A stretch of DNA of 28,740 bases from Collodictyon triciliatum (GCA_043381765.1 JBHJMP010000021.1:1-28740); one strand, 5' to 3'; counted from the first letter of the stretch, positions 10,219-21,856 are shown. The notes: generated from the sequence alone by a model not told the origin. Program-made: numbers and translations.

Positions 10219-11084
10219 ATCCCGTGGTCTGCCCTGCAGCCGCCCGAGAGAAATGGTTATGGCCGCTGGGCGGTGGGTCGAGTGGCTCTTCACTCCCCCG
10301 CACGCCGCGCCGCCGGATGTGGTGGTGGTTTATTGTGCCCTTGTGCGAAGGAGAGTGAGAGGAGAAGGAAAAGTCCCAGAAGAAAGCAGATGGTGTGAAT
10401 TCAGAGTTGAGGAATCAGTGTTGGTAGATGCTGGAGGAAAGGTTGTGTTTTTTTCTTCTTTTAGGTGCTCATGTGGGTGTCGTCGAGTTGGGCTAAGCTC
10501 TTGGCTTTTGGCTGGTTGGTGGGGCAGGCATCCCCGTTGTTGGATTTGTGAGACAAAGGATATAGTCATCGAGTATAATAAATTGTTTCTTTCGAATGAA
10601 ATGAAGAAAATAATAGGATAAAATAGAGATGATAGGAAAAATTGAGTGGCTGTATAGACAAAAGACAGATGTAAAAGTAGACTCGGTCATCAGTCTGAGA
10701 TATCAGAGTGAGCCAAGTGCAAGTCCCCTCCCCCGCGAAGAAAGAAATTCCCATGAAAGAAAATAGAGATGAAAAAAGAAAAAAGAAAAGATAGAGCCCA
10801 TAGACGTAGGAAAAAAAAAGAAAAGAAAATCAAAAGTTAAAGCAGTGTATCAAAGATGGATTAACAGGTAGCGTGCAGCCTCCGTTCTAAGCCCGTCCCA
10901 GCCAACAAACCAATCAGCCTACCAGCAAAAGCCCAACTAGCAACGAGTCATGACTCATAAGGCCGACTCAACCTATGATTGAGAGTGTCAGCAGAGGCAT
11001 CAGGGAGCAGTGCAAGTGCAAGTGCAAGTGCAAAGTATCTCGAGATGTGAGTTTCAGGTATTCCTGTGCGATGCTTACATAGAG
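10219..11084. other. 3' flank of UBOX5-like and bHLH genes (convergent)
   Basis: The end of the GC-rich block grades into purine-rich AT DNA (10600-10860), then a mixed stretch with four GTGCAA copies at about 11010-11033. A long plus-strand frame at 10013-10621 begins inside the U-box exon in the wrong frame and is not coding. No gene was recognised. Confidence 0.4.
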
Positions 11085-12225
11085 TTAGGCCGAGGGGCGT
11101 TGCCTGCGGACAGCGACACGTGGACCAGGCGCCAAAGATGTGGTGGTCAGAAACGGCGCCGAGCGGTTCGGTTCGGGTTGAGAAGGCAAGACGTAAGTCC
11201 GATGATTAGCAGGCATGTGATGAGGTGTGGGAAATGCAGTGCTGACAGGTTGACTCTGGGTGTGGCGCATGGGCTGGAAAGTATGAAAGGACAATGCCTG
11301 TCCAGAGCCAGCCAGCGCAGGCGGAAAATAGTCCACGTTGTCTGGGGCGTAGTACGCAGAGAGGGCCTCGGTCGGGGTCTCATGCAACTGTGGGAACCGA
11401 GGGATCGGGTCGTACGGGTAGCTGGAGACTGAGACTGGGAGAGGTAAGTGGTATGGCTGCCCGGGGGCGTGCAGCTGGCTCGGAATGCTGTCTGCATGTT
11501 GTCGTAGAGACACGAGCTCCTCCTTCATTTGTCGGATCAACCCGATGGACTCTGACAGTAACCTTAGCCGGTCGGATCGCACCTCTCCGTCCAAGTCCAG
11601 AGCGTCAGCCAGCTCCGTGAAGCGCTCCTGAAGTCGGGCCCGGCGATCCCGCTCCTTGATGATCTTTGCCTCGCGCTTGTCCTCCTTCATGACGCGTGTC
11701 NNNNNNNNNNNNNNNNNNNNNNNNNNNNNNNNNNNNNNNNNNNNNNNNNNNNNNNNNNNNNNNNNNNNNNNNNNNNNNNNNNNNNNNNNNNNNNNNNNNN
11801 NNNNNNNNNNNNNNNNNNNNNNNNNNNNNNNNNNNNNNNNNNNNNNNNNNNNNNNNNNNNNNNNNNNNNNNNNNNNNNNNNNNNNNNNNNNNNNNNNNNN
11901 NNNNNNNNNNNNNNNNNNNNNNNNNNNNNNNNNNNNNNNNNNNNNNNNNNNNNNNNNNNNNNNNNNNNNNNNNNNNNNNNNNNNNNNNNNNNNNNNNNNN
12001 NNNNNNNNNNNNNNNNNNNNNNNNNNNNNNNNNNNNNNNNNNNNNNNNNNNNNNNNNNNNNNNNNNNNNNNNNNNNNNNNNNNNNNNNNNNNNNNNNNNN
12101 NNNNNNNNNNNNNNNNNNNNNNNNNNNNNNNNNNNNNNNNNNNNNNNNNNNNNNNNNNNNNCTGGTGTGTAAAATGTGGTGTAGTCGTCGTGTTCAAAGA
12201 ATCCCGCTTGTGCTTCGAAGGCCAT
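11085..12225 (-). CDS. bHLH transcription factor, interrupted by an assembly gap
   Basis: The C-terminal part (11085-11700, minus) is open to TAA. It starts with KREAKIIKERDRRARLQERF, a basic-helix 1 segment, then a short loop and a second helix (SDRLRLLSESIGLIRQMKEE), followed by about 140 residues rich in Pro, His, Gln and Ser. Glu-Arg-x-Arg-Arg fits an E-box-binding bHLH, but the usual His/Asn at basic position 5 is Lys. The helices look most like plant-type bHLH proteins. A gap of 461 N (11701-12161) hides the middle. Upstream of it MAFEAQAGFFEHDDY begins at 12225, and this start seems the most protein-like. An alternative start at 12451 (MGEQSPSARDYSPP), spliced over a 56-nt GTATAT...GCAG intron, would enter the gap in another frame. 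The two sides cannot be joined with confidence. Probable nuclear regulator; targets unknown. Confidence 0.7.
11701..12161. other. Assembly gap (461 N)
   Basis: Unsequenced. It lies within the bHLH gene and is the only gap not flanked by simple repeats. It may contain the middle of the coding region and an intron. Confidence 1.
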
Positions 12226-12451
12226 CCAATTCCTCGCCGAGCGGGCGTGTGTTGTTGCGTTGATCGGTCTCCCTGGTTGCGTGTCCTTGTCGGCCTCTTC
12301 TTCCTTGGTGGGCCCTCGGGTCTGTGTGAGTGTGATCGGGCTTCGGCTGGAGTCCTGCGTTGGTAGAGAAAGTGGGTGGCTTTGTTGGTGAGTAGCCCAT
12401 ATACTCGGCTGGTGGAGAATAGTCGCGTGCGGAGGGGGACTGTTCGCCCAT

Positions 12452-13714
12452 CAGGGGTTTATGATAAGGCTGGTGGAGGGGTTGTCGTGTCCATGCTTCG
12501 GTTTGGTGTGTGCGGGATGTGTTTTAGGCCGTCCAGACACAAGCGCATTTCCCGTGCTTTTCTCATTTCCAATGGCTGAATCCTGGCTGAATGTGCCTTC
12601 GCGCGCTGGATTGTGGAGCAGGGCAACGTGTTTTTATATGCGGTTGGGCGCAATCGAATTTTCTTCGGTTTGAATTGGTGCTGTTCTTCTCCCAGAAATT
12701 TATCCATATATGTCTATATTTTCCCGCAAAATTCAAACTAAGGCAAAGTGCACATGTGGTCACTATCCATATATGAATATTTGACGCTAAAGTACTAATT
12801 ATAGCTATGTTTTGCCTGAACAAAAGTTGTGCCACGTCAGAGACAAGCATGAAAGGACGAAAAATAGGTTTCATTATTGACATCTATAAATGTATAATTA
12901 TATAATTATATATAATATATTGAGATTTATTATATAAATTATAGTCATTATTAATAAAATCCGCAATTAGAAAAAGATGTTCTGGAAGCTTCCGGCTGGC
13001 GGCGTATTGGAGGGTGGAGCAGCCCATACGAAAGATTAGCACGCTTGCACACCAACCAAAATGTTCAGTTTGGTTTATACGTGCCAAATCCCGACTGTGA
13101 TTCACTTTGTGTTTGCTATGGACACCCGTGCTCACGGCTCGTGTCCCGTGCTCTTCATCTCCATCTCCTGTAACTCGAACCCGTTCAAGTCATTCTAGAA
13201 ATGACCCTGAGGTATGGTCGACGACATCATGAGGAATTCTTTGGAGACTTGCCTCATATATGGAAAAGTTTCTATGTTTTGGGATGTATTCGACTCAGTA
13301 AAGTTGAGATAGCCGATGTTATAGAAGCATTGTCAGATAAAGTTGGGTAGAGGTGGTTAAGGTGTATAATAGATATTGCTTAGCAAGACAAATGGATCAA
13401 AATGATTTTATTTGTCAGATTCTTTTATTGTAAAAATGAACAGTTCATACTTCCGCAACAAATAGTTGTAAGAAATTATGATATATCCAAAGTGAAAAAC
13501 AAAATATTTAAACAAGCTATCGATTTTGAAATTTCCTTGTAATTGTATCGTGATAGGGGTTCACACTTACCACGAATGCGCATAATGTTCAATAGTGTGT
13601 AAGAATAATGAAGTCCAAGGAACTACAAAATTTATTGGCAGGTCGAATTAATATCCATAATGTTTATTTCCTTAAAACTTAATTTCTATAACATCTTAGC
13701 TTCAAAAAGAAAGA
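12452..13714. other. bHLH upstream region and intergenic AT-rich DNA
   Basis: Composition falls sharply from GC-rich to AT-rich at about 12650. A TATAATTATATA-rich tract lies at 12893-12950. A duplicated CCCGTGCTC word occurs at 13125-13153. Short frames show no family resemblance. No RNA gene was recognised. Confidence 0.4.
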
Positions 13715-13786
13715 TGAGACGATTTTTTTTTTTTTTTAATGAATAAAGGTCCTTTATCCTAATATATTAAAAAAAAAGTCGTCTCA
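13715..13786. repeat. 72-nt foldback with nested palindrome
   Basis: The arm TGAGACGA plus a T-run is answered by an A-run plus TCGTCTCA. Between them ATAAAGG-T-CCTTTAT is a perfect 7-bp palindrome with a one-base centre. The whole could form a long hairpin as RNA or DNA. No transposase and no second copy were seen in the window. Confidence 0.75.
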
Positions 13787-14173
13787 AAGGGTACCATTTT
13801 AAAATAAACACTAAAATTACTTACAAATAGTAGAGAAATGATGAGGGATGACAGGATACAACCGTGACACTCATAATCATTCTTGATTATGTAACATGTA
13901 CTGGCGCTCCACAAGCCAGCCATCAAAGCAGATGTAAATACATACTTTATTCGTAAAGGATAAATAATATTCTTCTATATTAATACCAATAAATACAAGC
14001 TAATTCTGAACTATGTAAAAGCAAGAGAGAGAGAACTGTTTCTTCTCAAGTTAAAACTGCCTCTGTAACTCGTACAAGTTGAAAAATAAAAAAGAATTAA
14101 GAACAAAAAAAGCCGACTATATCACATCATAATAATATTGAATTAAGCCGAGAATCAAATGTCTCCACAAAAG

Positions 14174-15156
14174 CAAAGAAAAGAAAAGAAAAGAAAAGAA
14201 AAGAAAAGAAAAGAAAAGAAAAGAAAAGAAAAGAAAAGAAAAGAAAAGAAAAGAAAAGAAAAGAAAAGAAANNNNNNNNNNNNNNNNNNNNNNNNNNNNN
14301 NNNNNNNNNNNNNNNNNNNNNNNNNNNNNNNNNNNNNNNNNNNNNNNNNNNNNNNNNNNNNNNNNNNNNNNNNNNNNNNNNNNNNNNNNNNNNNNNNNNN
14401 NNNNNNNNNNNNNNNNNNNNNNNNNNNNNNNNNNNNNNNNNNNNNNNNNNNNNNNNNNNNNNNNNNNNNNNNNNNNNNNNNNNNNNNNNNNNNNNNNNNN
14501 NNNNNNNNNNNNNNNNNNNNNNNNNNNNNNNNNNNNNNNNNNNNNNNNNNNNNNNNNNNNNNNNNNNNNNNNNNNNNNNNNNNNNNNNNNNNNNNNNNNN
14601 NNNNNNNNNNNNNNNNNNNNNNNNNNNNNNNNNNNNNNNNNNNNNNNNNNNNNNNNNNNNNNNNNNNNNNNNNNNNNNNNNNNNNNNNNNNNNNNNNNNN
14701 NNNNNNNNNNNNNNNNNNNNNNNNNNNNNNNNNNNNNNNNNNNNNNNNNNNNNNNNNNNNNNNNNNNNNNNNNNNNNNNNNNNNNNNNNNNNNNNNNNNN
14801 NNNNNNNNNNNNNNNNNNNNNNNNNNNNNNNNNNNNNNNNNNNNNNNNNNNNNNNNNNNNNNNNNNNNNNNNNNNNNNNNNNNNNNNNNNNNNNNNNNNN
14901 NNNNNNNNNNNNNNNNNNNNNNNNNNNNNNNNNNNNNNNNNNNNNNNNNNNNNNNNNNNNNNNNNNNNNNNNNNNNNNNNNNNNNNNNNNNNNNNNNNNN
15001 NNNNNNNNNNNNNNNNNNNNNNNNNNNNNNNNNNNNNNNNNNNNNNNNNNNNNNNNNNNNNNNNNNNNNNNNNNNNNNNNNNNNNNNNNNNNNNNNNNNN
15101 NNNNNNNNNNNNNNNNNNNNNNNNNNNNNNNNNNNNNNNAAAAACAAAAAAAAAAC

Positions 15157-15200
<44 letters not shown>

Positions 15201-15352
15201 AAAACAAAAACAAAACAAAAACAAAAAAAACCAAAAAACCAAAAAACCAAAAAACCAAAAAACCAAAAAACCAAAAAAACAAAAAAACAAAAACAAAAAC
15301 AAAAACAAAAACAAAAACAAAAAAAACCAAAAAACCAAAAAAACAAAAACAA
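14174..15352. repeat. (AAAAG)n / gap / (AAAAAACC)n repeat block
   Basis: About twenty copies of AAAAG lead into an 868-N gap (14272-15139). On the far side the repeat is different: an A-run, then AAAAAACC and AAAAAC units. Long frames across it (Phe-rich or Lys-rich) are artefacts. Two repeat types on either side suggest that at least one boundary lies in the gap. Confidence 0.95.
14272..15139. other. Assembly gap (868 N)
   Basis: Unsequenced. Flanked by AAAAG repeats on the left and A/C repeats on the right. Confidence 1.
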
Positions 15353-15637
15353 ACGAATATTAATACTCTGCAGATTCTGTTCAGAGTCATGAGTACTTGG
15401 CGCCCAGCGAGTGAGTTGCTTAAACGAATGACTCTTGGCAACCCAATATCAAACATTTGTCGAGGATTACTTGGGTTACTGACCTTTCTCACAACTTTTT
15501 TTGGACTGAAAGCATTGTAGTTTAGTTAGGGACGAGAGTTGCAGTTAGGGGATGGGTATGCGGGACTGTGAATGGTTCAAAAACAGAAAAGAATAGGAAA
15601 ATAAGCGAACAGAGTATAGAGGGGATCGACTCCAATA
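15353..15637. other. 3' flank of thioesterase copy 1
   Basis: Ordinary AT-rich sequence between the A/C repeat and the stop codon of the minus-strand thioesterase gene; its 3' untranslated region should be here. Nothing else was recognised. Confidence 0.45.
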
Positions 15638-17677
15638 TCAAAGATTTGGAAGTGGGTTGACTGGAATACAAGTAAAGACACATTTTCCAATCAGGGTTTT
15701 AGTTTTCGATTGATCCTCTTCACGATGAATTTCGAAGCCGATTCCATTTTTGTGAGACTTCATATTCCAAGTCACGATTGATAATAAATCCCCTTCAAAG
15801 GACTAGGACACAAGGGAAAAACAGTAAGAAAGGGGGCGATGTAAGGGTAAATTTATCGCGTTGAATGGCATGTCATAACTCATTTATTATTTTTCGAAAT
15901 GAGTAAAGGTGATGAGGAATGAAAACGATCCTCACACTGAAATTACTGACCTCTTTGTTGTACTCTATGTATATTTCTTTAGGGTGTCCTTCAGCGAGCG
16001 AAGTGAATGTACCGTATGCATTTTTGAGACATGCATCACGAAGAGCCTCCTATGGTAGTAGGAAGTGCAATTTTTTCTTATTATCTCTGTTAGTTTGTTC
16101 GTGTAATTGATTCCTATATTTTTGAAAAAGTATTCGTATGGGACCCAATGGGATGAAACAGCTGCGAGCGATATAAATTTATGGAAGGAGTAAAAAGGGA
16201 TCTGTTTGCCTCGTAAATAGTGAGATATGCGTAATGATTGACATGTGAATTCATCTCCATATCACTATCTCGGACTAGTCTTCTGAAAATATGTGTACTC
16301 TCTGGAGTAATCTCATGAATCCTCACTACAGAGATAGAGAAGAGATGATAGAAAATGTAAAAAAGAAAAGAAAAGAAAAGAAAAGAAAGCTGATATGATA
16401 GAACTATAAATAAACCCGATTATATAAAGAAGGCAAATTTTGGTTCAAAAGACAAGATTATTTTGATTAATTATACATAACACATATACAAGATAAATCA
16501 AAACATATTTTCTTTTCATTAATAAAAGAATATAAATACATCTTTGAATTGAACATAGCAATAAAAAAAAATAGAAAGAATAGAGCTACATACTTTGATT
16601 CATATCCTCCCCATGAAAGCTGGGGGTGAATGTAATACCTTCCGGAAATTTAATGGGGATGGGCCTTGTGGATTCATAGTCTGTGCAGACGTTTGTGACT
16701 ATCGCCCTGGCTGAGGGCTTCATTATAATAAAAAGGGACACATATTATTTTCATCATAACTTATTTTAACAAACTAATGTACTACTGTGCCTAAATTATT
16801 CATGATTCTCATTCTCGTGTAAATATTTCAACAGACTCCAAGAATCAGATACTAATTCAATGTGGATCAAAAACCTCAAGCGAACCATATACGTAAACCT
16901 CATGAGCAAAAGAAACACTGGAACGACCTACAGTTTTCAATTATTCAACAAAACATTATCTAACTGTATGGTCTTTTTTCTTTCGTGCTGTGGTACTTAT
17001 TATGCCATTATCTCTACATCACAATGAGGATTTTATTATCACCCTTTGACCAAAACCAAGTGACAATCCTTAATTTTTTGTCAGAAGTTATTGGACTCAA
17101 GAACTGCGAATGACATATAGGAAAATGGTTTATATGTTCCGTTCTCCTCATTCTCTTTCAGAATTTATGGGTTGTGAAAATATGATATCAGGATAGATGA
17201 TCGCTAGTTATATTTAGTGTACAATCTAACTTACGCGCAGATATTGAGAACGAACAACAAAGTTTCCATTTTCAAGAACTGTTTGTGTTTCGAGTGGTGA
17301 TTCGGGATTTGGATGAGGCTTTTCCATCAAAGACATCCGACCATATTGTAAATACCTATATTTATACCAGATTATGAAGAGTCTAATATCTAGATACCAC
17401 TGTATGGGAGTGCAAACAATACTTTGTCTTTATACGATAGTCAAGATTCAAACCAAAGCAAATGTTGCATCTATATCTAGATTCTGAAAAGAGAGAATAT
17501 ATTGAGGTATATAAAATAGAAAAGTGATATAGTAGAGGCCAAATATGTCTTCACAATCGGAAACCTCAAAAGCCATCCGTATCCTGGGGGCGTGTAGTTG
17601 CTTGCCTGGACAGTAGTTGGAGGATGTACAAGCACCTCACAGCGATCAGTGAGTAACTCAAGCTGAAAGTCGGCCAT
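15638..17677 (-). CDS. Double-hotdog acyl thioesterase-like protein, 8 exons, 283 aa (copy 1)
   Basis: Exons (minus): 17565-17677, 17235-17355, 17043-17103, 16875-16927, 16594-16717, 16210-16325, 15951-16049, 15638-15802. They join in phase to 283 residues, ATG to TGA. The second hotdog domain (about 158-283) carries VRDSDMEMNSHVNH (172-188 region), the Asp and HVN motif of 4HBT/acyl-ACP thioesterase enzymes, then KEIYIEYNKE and GFEIHREE strands. The first half (about 1-157) has hotdog strands and helix (RYLQYGRMSLM; RIVTWFWSKGRSSVSF; RAIVTNVCTDY) but no HVN motif, so it is probably non-catalytic. Such enzymes hydrolyse acyl-CoA or acyl-ACP; the substrate here is unknown. No targeting signal is obvious. 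The intron between 16210 and 16049 has a GC donor (GAG|GCAAAC); two others use GAG|GTTT. A tandem paralogue lies upstream at 19041-20412. Confidence 0.85.
16361..16388. repeat. Short (AAAAG)n in a thioesterase intron
   Basis: Five to six copies within the intron 16326-16593. It reads CTTTT on the sense (minus) strand, upstream of the acceptor of exon 16210-16325. Confidence 0.85.
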
Positions 17678-19040
17678 AACGCCACGCTTTTTTTATTCGA
17701 AGGGGAATGAATGGTTTATTATGAACATAAAGAGTTAGCGATACGCACATATTCTTCTTTGCAACTACCGAACCGAACAGAAGTAGCCACACGGATCGAT
17801 CATACACGAGAAAATGATATTGACTGAAGCTCCTGCAGCTCCTCAGCCACTAAGGAATCAGCGAGTGCCTTCAGCCCGCGGGAGTGTGGGAATAAAGTGA
17901 ATGGCATGCAGATGCCTTCAAAGAATCGCCCGCAAACATCCGATTGTTTTTTTTTTTTTCTCTTTTTCTTTTCTTTCTATAAGTTTCCAGGTTTCAAAGC
18001 GCGTGTGGCTCGCTTGTTGTGGTTTCTTTGTGGCGTAAAATGTCTTCATCAAGATAAATGCCTCATTCGTCCCACAAAGGGTGTTGCAGGGTGATGGCAG
18101 CGGCTTTGATGAGGGAAACTGCGGTTTACGAGTTTGTATTTTGGTCAAAAAAAAAAAAAAACACTCGTTATCAATTAAGGCTGCCAAGAGATTTCAGACT
18201 TGATATCTATTATTGCTTCTATGAAATCTATGCCATCAAATGATTTGTATCAGAGGCAATCTTGCATATGTAAAATGGACAACCTCGTTCTTTCAACCTA
18301 CACACGGGATGTGATTGAAATATTTTTTTTTCCCCTTTATTCGATTCAAAGTGCAGCGAGGTGGATGTGATTGAAATATAATGTGTTCATATTCATTACG
18401 ATTAAATATATGGTTTACTGATGCATTTATTACTATGTTTGGGGTGGTTTGATTGGGCAATATCTTCTCGGCTGAAGTTAGCCAACATCTCCACTATCTT
18501 GCGCAAAATTGAAAGGAAGAATTAAAAAAATAAAATAAACTCCGCTGGAGTTACAGGTGCTTATTTTGTGCTGTTGCAGCGTGTCGGTCAATGGATGCCC
18601 TCAAGGAAATATTCTCAGTCTAGGCCTGATGAAAGCAATATTGTGCTATTCATCAAATGTATTGTTGACAAGAACAAATTTCAGGGGAACCTTGAAGCCT
18701 TTACCTTTTCAAAAATCAATATCAACCGGCAAAGGCACATATTGCCCGCACAATACATGCATGTTTTAAGTATTGTCAAAATGATGGATGGTATCTTTTA
18801 AGAGGTAAAAGTGTTCGCTACATATTTTGAAGGATTAAAAGTGTGCGTAAGGGTCCTTTGGCTGGGTTGGAAATAAGTTTCCTATAACTTAACACATAGA
18901 CATTTTCAAATCAACAAGAAGCAATAAATAAACGCATACATAAAAAGAATTTTTAGCACTGCGGAAGGGACAGCAAATACATCAAAACGCAATTCTCTTT
19001 TATTTTCTCGACGCAAAAACAACGGATTTGCGACAAGGGA
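17678..19040. other. Spacer between the thioesterase paralogues
   Basis: It should contain the promoter of copy 1 and the 3' end of copy 2. The word GGATGTGATTGAAATAT occurs twice (18307-18323 and 18363-18379). A plus-strand frame at 18568-18801 preceded by CTGTTGCAG has a protein-like middle (KCIVDKNKFQGNLEAF) but no partner exon or family, so I do not call it a gene. Confidence 0.4.
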
Positions 19041-20412
19041 TTATAGGCTAGAATCAGGGGAGTCAGAGTGAAAAGTCATTATGCACTTCCCTATTGGCTT
19101 GCGAGATTCTACGGGCTCTGCTTCTCGATGGATTTCAAACCCAATAGCAGCCTTTCTACTATTCAATTTCCAAGTACTTATCGATAAACGGTCACCAACA
19201 TAACACTGCGCAGAACAGCATGGCAGCCAATGGTATTTAGAAAAAAGAAAAAAGAAAAAAGAAAAAAGAAAAAAGAAAAAAGAAAAAAGAAAAAAAGAAA
19301 AAAGGAAAAAGAAAAAAGAAAAAANNNNNNNNNNNNNNNNNNNNNNNNNNNNNNNNNNNNNNNNNNNNNNNNNNNNNNNNNNNNNNNNNNNNNNNNNNNN
19401 NNNNNNNNNNNNNNNNNNNNNNNNNNNNNNNNNNNNNNNNNNNNNNNNNNNNNNNNNNNNNNNNNNNNNNNNNNNNNNNNNNNNNNNNNNNNNNNNNNNN
19501 NNNNNNNNNNNNNNNNNNNNNNNNNNNNNNNNNNNNNNNNNNNNNNNNNNNNNNNNNNNNNNNNNNNNNNNNNNNNNNNNNNNNNNNNNNNNNNNNNNNN
19601 NNNNNNNNNNNNNNNNAAAAAAAAAAAAAAGAAAAAAAAGAAAAAAAAGAAAAAAAAGAAAAAAGAAAAAAAGAAAAAAGAAAAAAAAAGAAAGAAGTAA
19701 TGTTATTTATTTCTTGTGGGTATATAATTATATATATTAGTTGTTCAAAAACATAAAATTAACAAAATTATCGAATATGAACAAAAAAAAAAAGAAGAAA
19801 AAAAGATCGACAAATACCTCTCGGTCATATTCGATGTAAATCTCCTTGGGCGATTCTCTTGCCACCGATGTAAATGAGCCATACCCATCTGCCTCGCATG
19901 CCTCATAGCGAGCATCCTATAGCTTTTTCCGTTATTTTCGTCACAGATTGCTCCTTCATCACGAGCTGTCAATTGCCTGCATCATATTACATATCCAATC
20001 TTAATTAATTCTTTATCTATGGAGCATTCTCACCTCATAAAAATCAAGATACACAGACTGGTTAACGTGTCTGTTCATGTCCATGTCGCTCGCCCTAACT
20101 GTTGTCTGGAACACAAACGCACTTTCAGATGAGGTTTCATTGATCCTCACTAACCGAAGAAAGAAAAAACATCAGATATCATTTGCCCAGGGGTATGATT
20201 GGATACATATCATTCAATTACTACAGCTTCGGTCAATTTATTATTGTTGTTAAAATTAAAGACAACTTTGTAATGCGAAAAACCTTACTAGGGGGAGCTT
20301 CTTTTCCATGGAATGATGGTGTGAAAGATACGTGGTCTGGGAAACAAATAGGCGATGGTTTCATCGTTCCAAAATCAGTGCAAACAGCTGTAACCATGGC
20401 TCTAACTGAAGG
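19041..20412 (-). CDS. Double-hotdog thioesterase-like paralogue, 3' four exons only (copy 2)
   Basis: Exons (minus): 20289-20412, 20034-20149, 19818-19916, 19041-19205, joined in phase to 167 residues ending at TAA. Exon lengths (124, 116, 99, 165 nt) and all three junction phases equal the last four exons of copy 1, and the proteins are clearly related (VRASDMDMNRHVNQ against VRDSDMEMNSHVNH; IGFEIHRE in both). Roughly half the residues match by eye, so the duplication is not recent. The catalytic-type HVN motif is kept and no stop interrupts it, so it is probably active. The 5' exons for the first hotdog were not found before the repeats and gaps that begin at 20524. They probably lie in the gap, or are lost. 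The intron 19206-19817 contains an A/G repeat and a 292-N gap. The donor equivalent to the GC site of copy 1 is a normal GTGAGA. Confidence 0.8.
19230..19696. repeat. (AAAAAAG)n with gap, in copy 2 intron
   Basis: AAAAAAG units run into a 292-N gap (19325-19616) and continue as A-rich/G units to about 19696. It reads CTTTTTT on the sense (minus) strand of the surrounding gene. Confidence 0.95.
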
Positions 20413-20523
20413 CTGAGTTTACGTGAAAAGTTAAAAATATAATCGGTGAAATGGATTTATATTTCATATTTTAATAAAGGCGCATGAAGGTTAAATTAAT
20501 ATGTACTCTAGATATGGAGACAT

Positions 20524-21584
20524 AAAGACACAACGACAAAGAGACAAAGAGACAAAGAGACAAAGAGACAAAGAGACAAAGAGACAAANNNNNNNNNNNN
20601 NNNNNNNNNNNNNNNNNNNNNNNNNNNNNNNNNNNNNNNNNNNNNNNNNNNNNNNNNNNNNNNNNNNNNNNNNNNNNNNNNNNNNNNNNNNNNNNNNNNN
20701 NNNNNNNNNNNNNNNNNNNNNNNNNNNNNNNNNNNNNNNNNNNNNNNNNNNNNNNNNNNNNNNNNNNNNNNNNNNNNNNNNNNNNNNNNNNNNNNNNNNN
20801 NNNNNNNNNNNNNNNNNNNNNNNNNNNNNNNNNNNNNNNNNNNNNNNNNNNNNNNNNNNNNNNNNNNNNNNNNNNNNNNNNNNNNNNNNNNNNNNNNNNN
20901 NNNNNNNNNNNNNNNNNNNNNNNNNNNNNNNNNNNNNNNNNNNNNNNNNNNNNNNNNNNNNNNNNNNNNNNNNNNNNNNNNNNNNNNNNNNNNNNNNNNN
21001 NNNNNNNNNNNNNNNNNNNNNNNNNNNNNNNNNNNNNNNNNNNNNNNNNNNNNNNNNNNNNNNNNNNNNNNNNNNNNNNNNNNNNNNNNNNNNNNNNNNN
21101 NNNNNNNNNNNNNNNNNNNNNNNNNNNNNNNNNNNNNNNNNNNNNNNNNNNNNNNNNNNNNNNNNNNNNNNNNNNNNNNNGAATAAAAAATAATACAAGA
21201 AAAAGAAAAAGATATAGAAAAAGATAAAGATAAGGAAAAGGAAAAGGAAAAGAAAAGAAAAAAAGAAAAAAAGAAAAAGAAAAAAAGAAAAAAAGAAAAG
21301 AAGAAAAGAAAAGAAAAGAAAAGAAAAGAAAAGAAAAAAGGAAAAAAGAAAAGGAAAAAAGAAAAGGAAAAAAGAAAAGGAAAAAAGAAAAGGAAAAAGA
21401 AAAGGAAAAAAGAAAAGGAAAAAAGAAAAGGAAAAAAGAAAAGGAAAAAAGAAAAGGAAAAAAGAAAAGGAAAAAAGAAAAGAAAAAGAAAAGAAAAAGA
21501 AAAGAAAAAGAAAAAAAAAAGAAAAGAAAAAGAAAAGAAAAAGAAAAGAAAAAGAAAAGAAAAAGAAAAGGAAAAAAGAAAAGG

Positions 21585-21655
<71 letters not shown>

Positions 21656-21856
21656 AAAGAAAAAAAAAAGAAAAAGAAAAGAAAAAGAAAAGAAAAAGAA
21701 AAAGAAAAGAAAAGAAAANNNNNNNNNNNNNNNNNNNNNNNNNNNNNNNNNNNNNNNNNNNNNNNNNNNNNNNNNNNNNNNNNNNNNNNNNNNNNNNNNN
21801 NNNNNNNNNNNNNNNNNNTCTCTTTCTCTTTCTCTTTCTCTTTCTCTTTCTCTTTC

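Noticed and set aside
14117-15520. Very long frames of 400 or more residues on both strands
   Set aside because: They consist of N and of A/G or A/C simple repeats.
18568-18801. 77-residue plus-strand frame after CTGTTGCAG
   Set aside because: Protein-like in places, but no partner exon, no family and no conserved context could be found.
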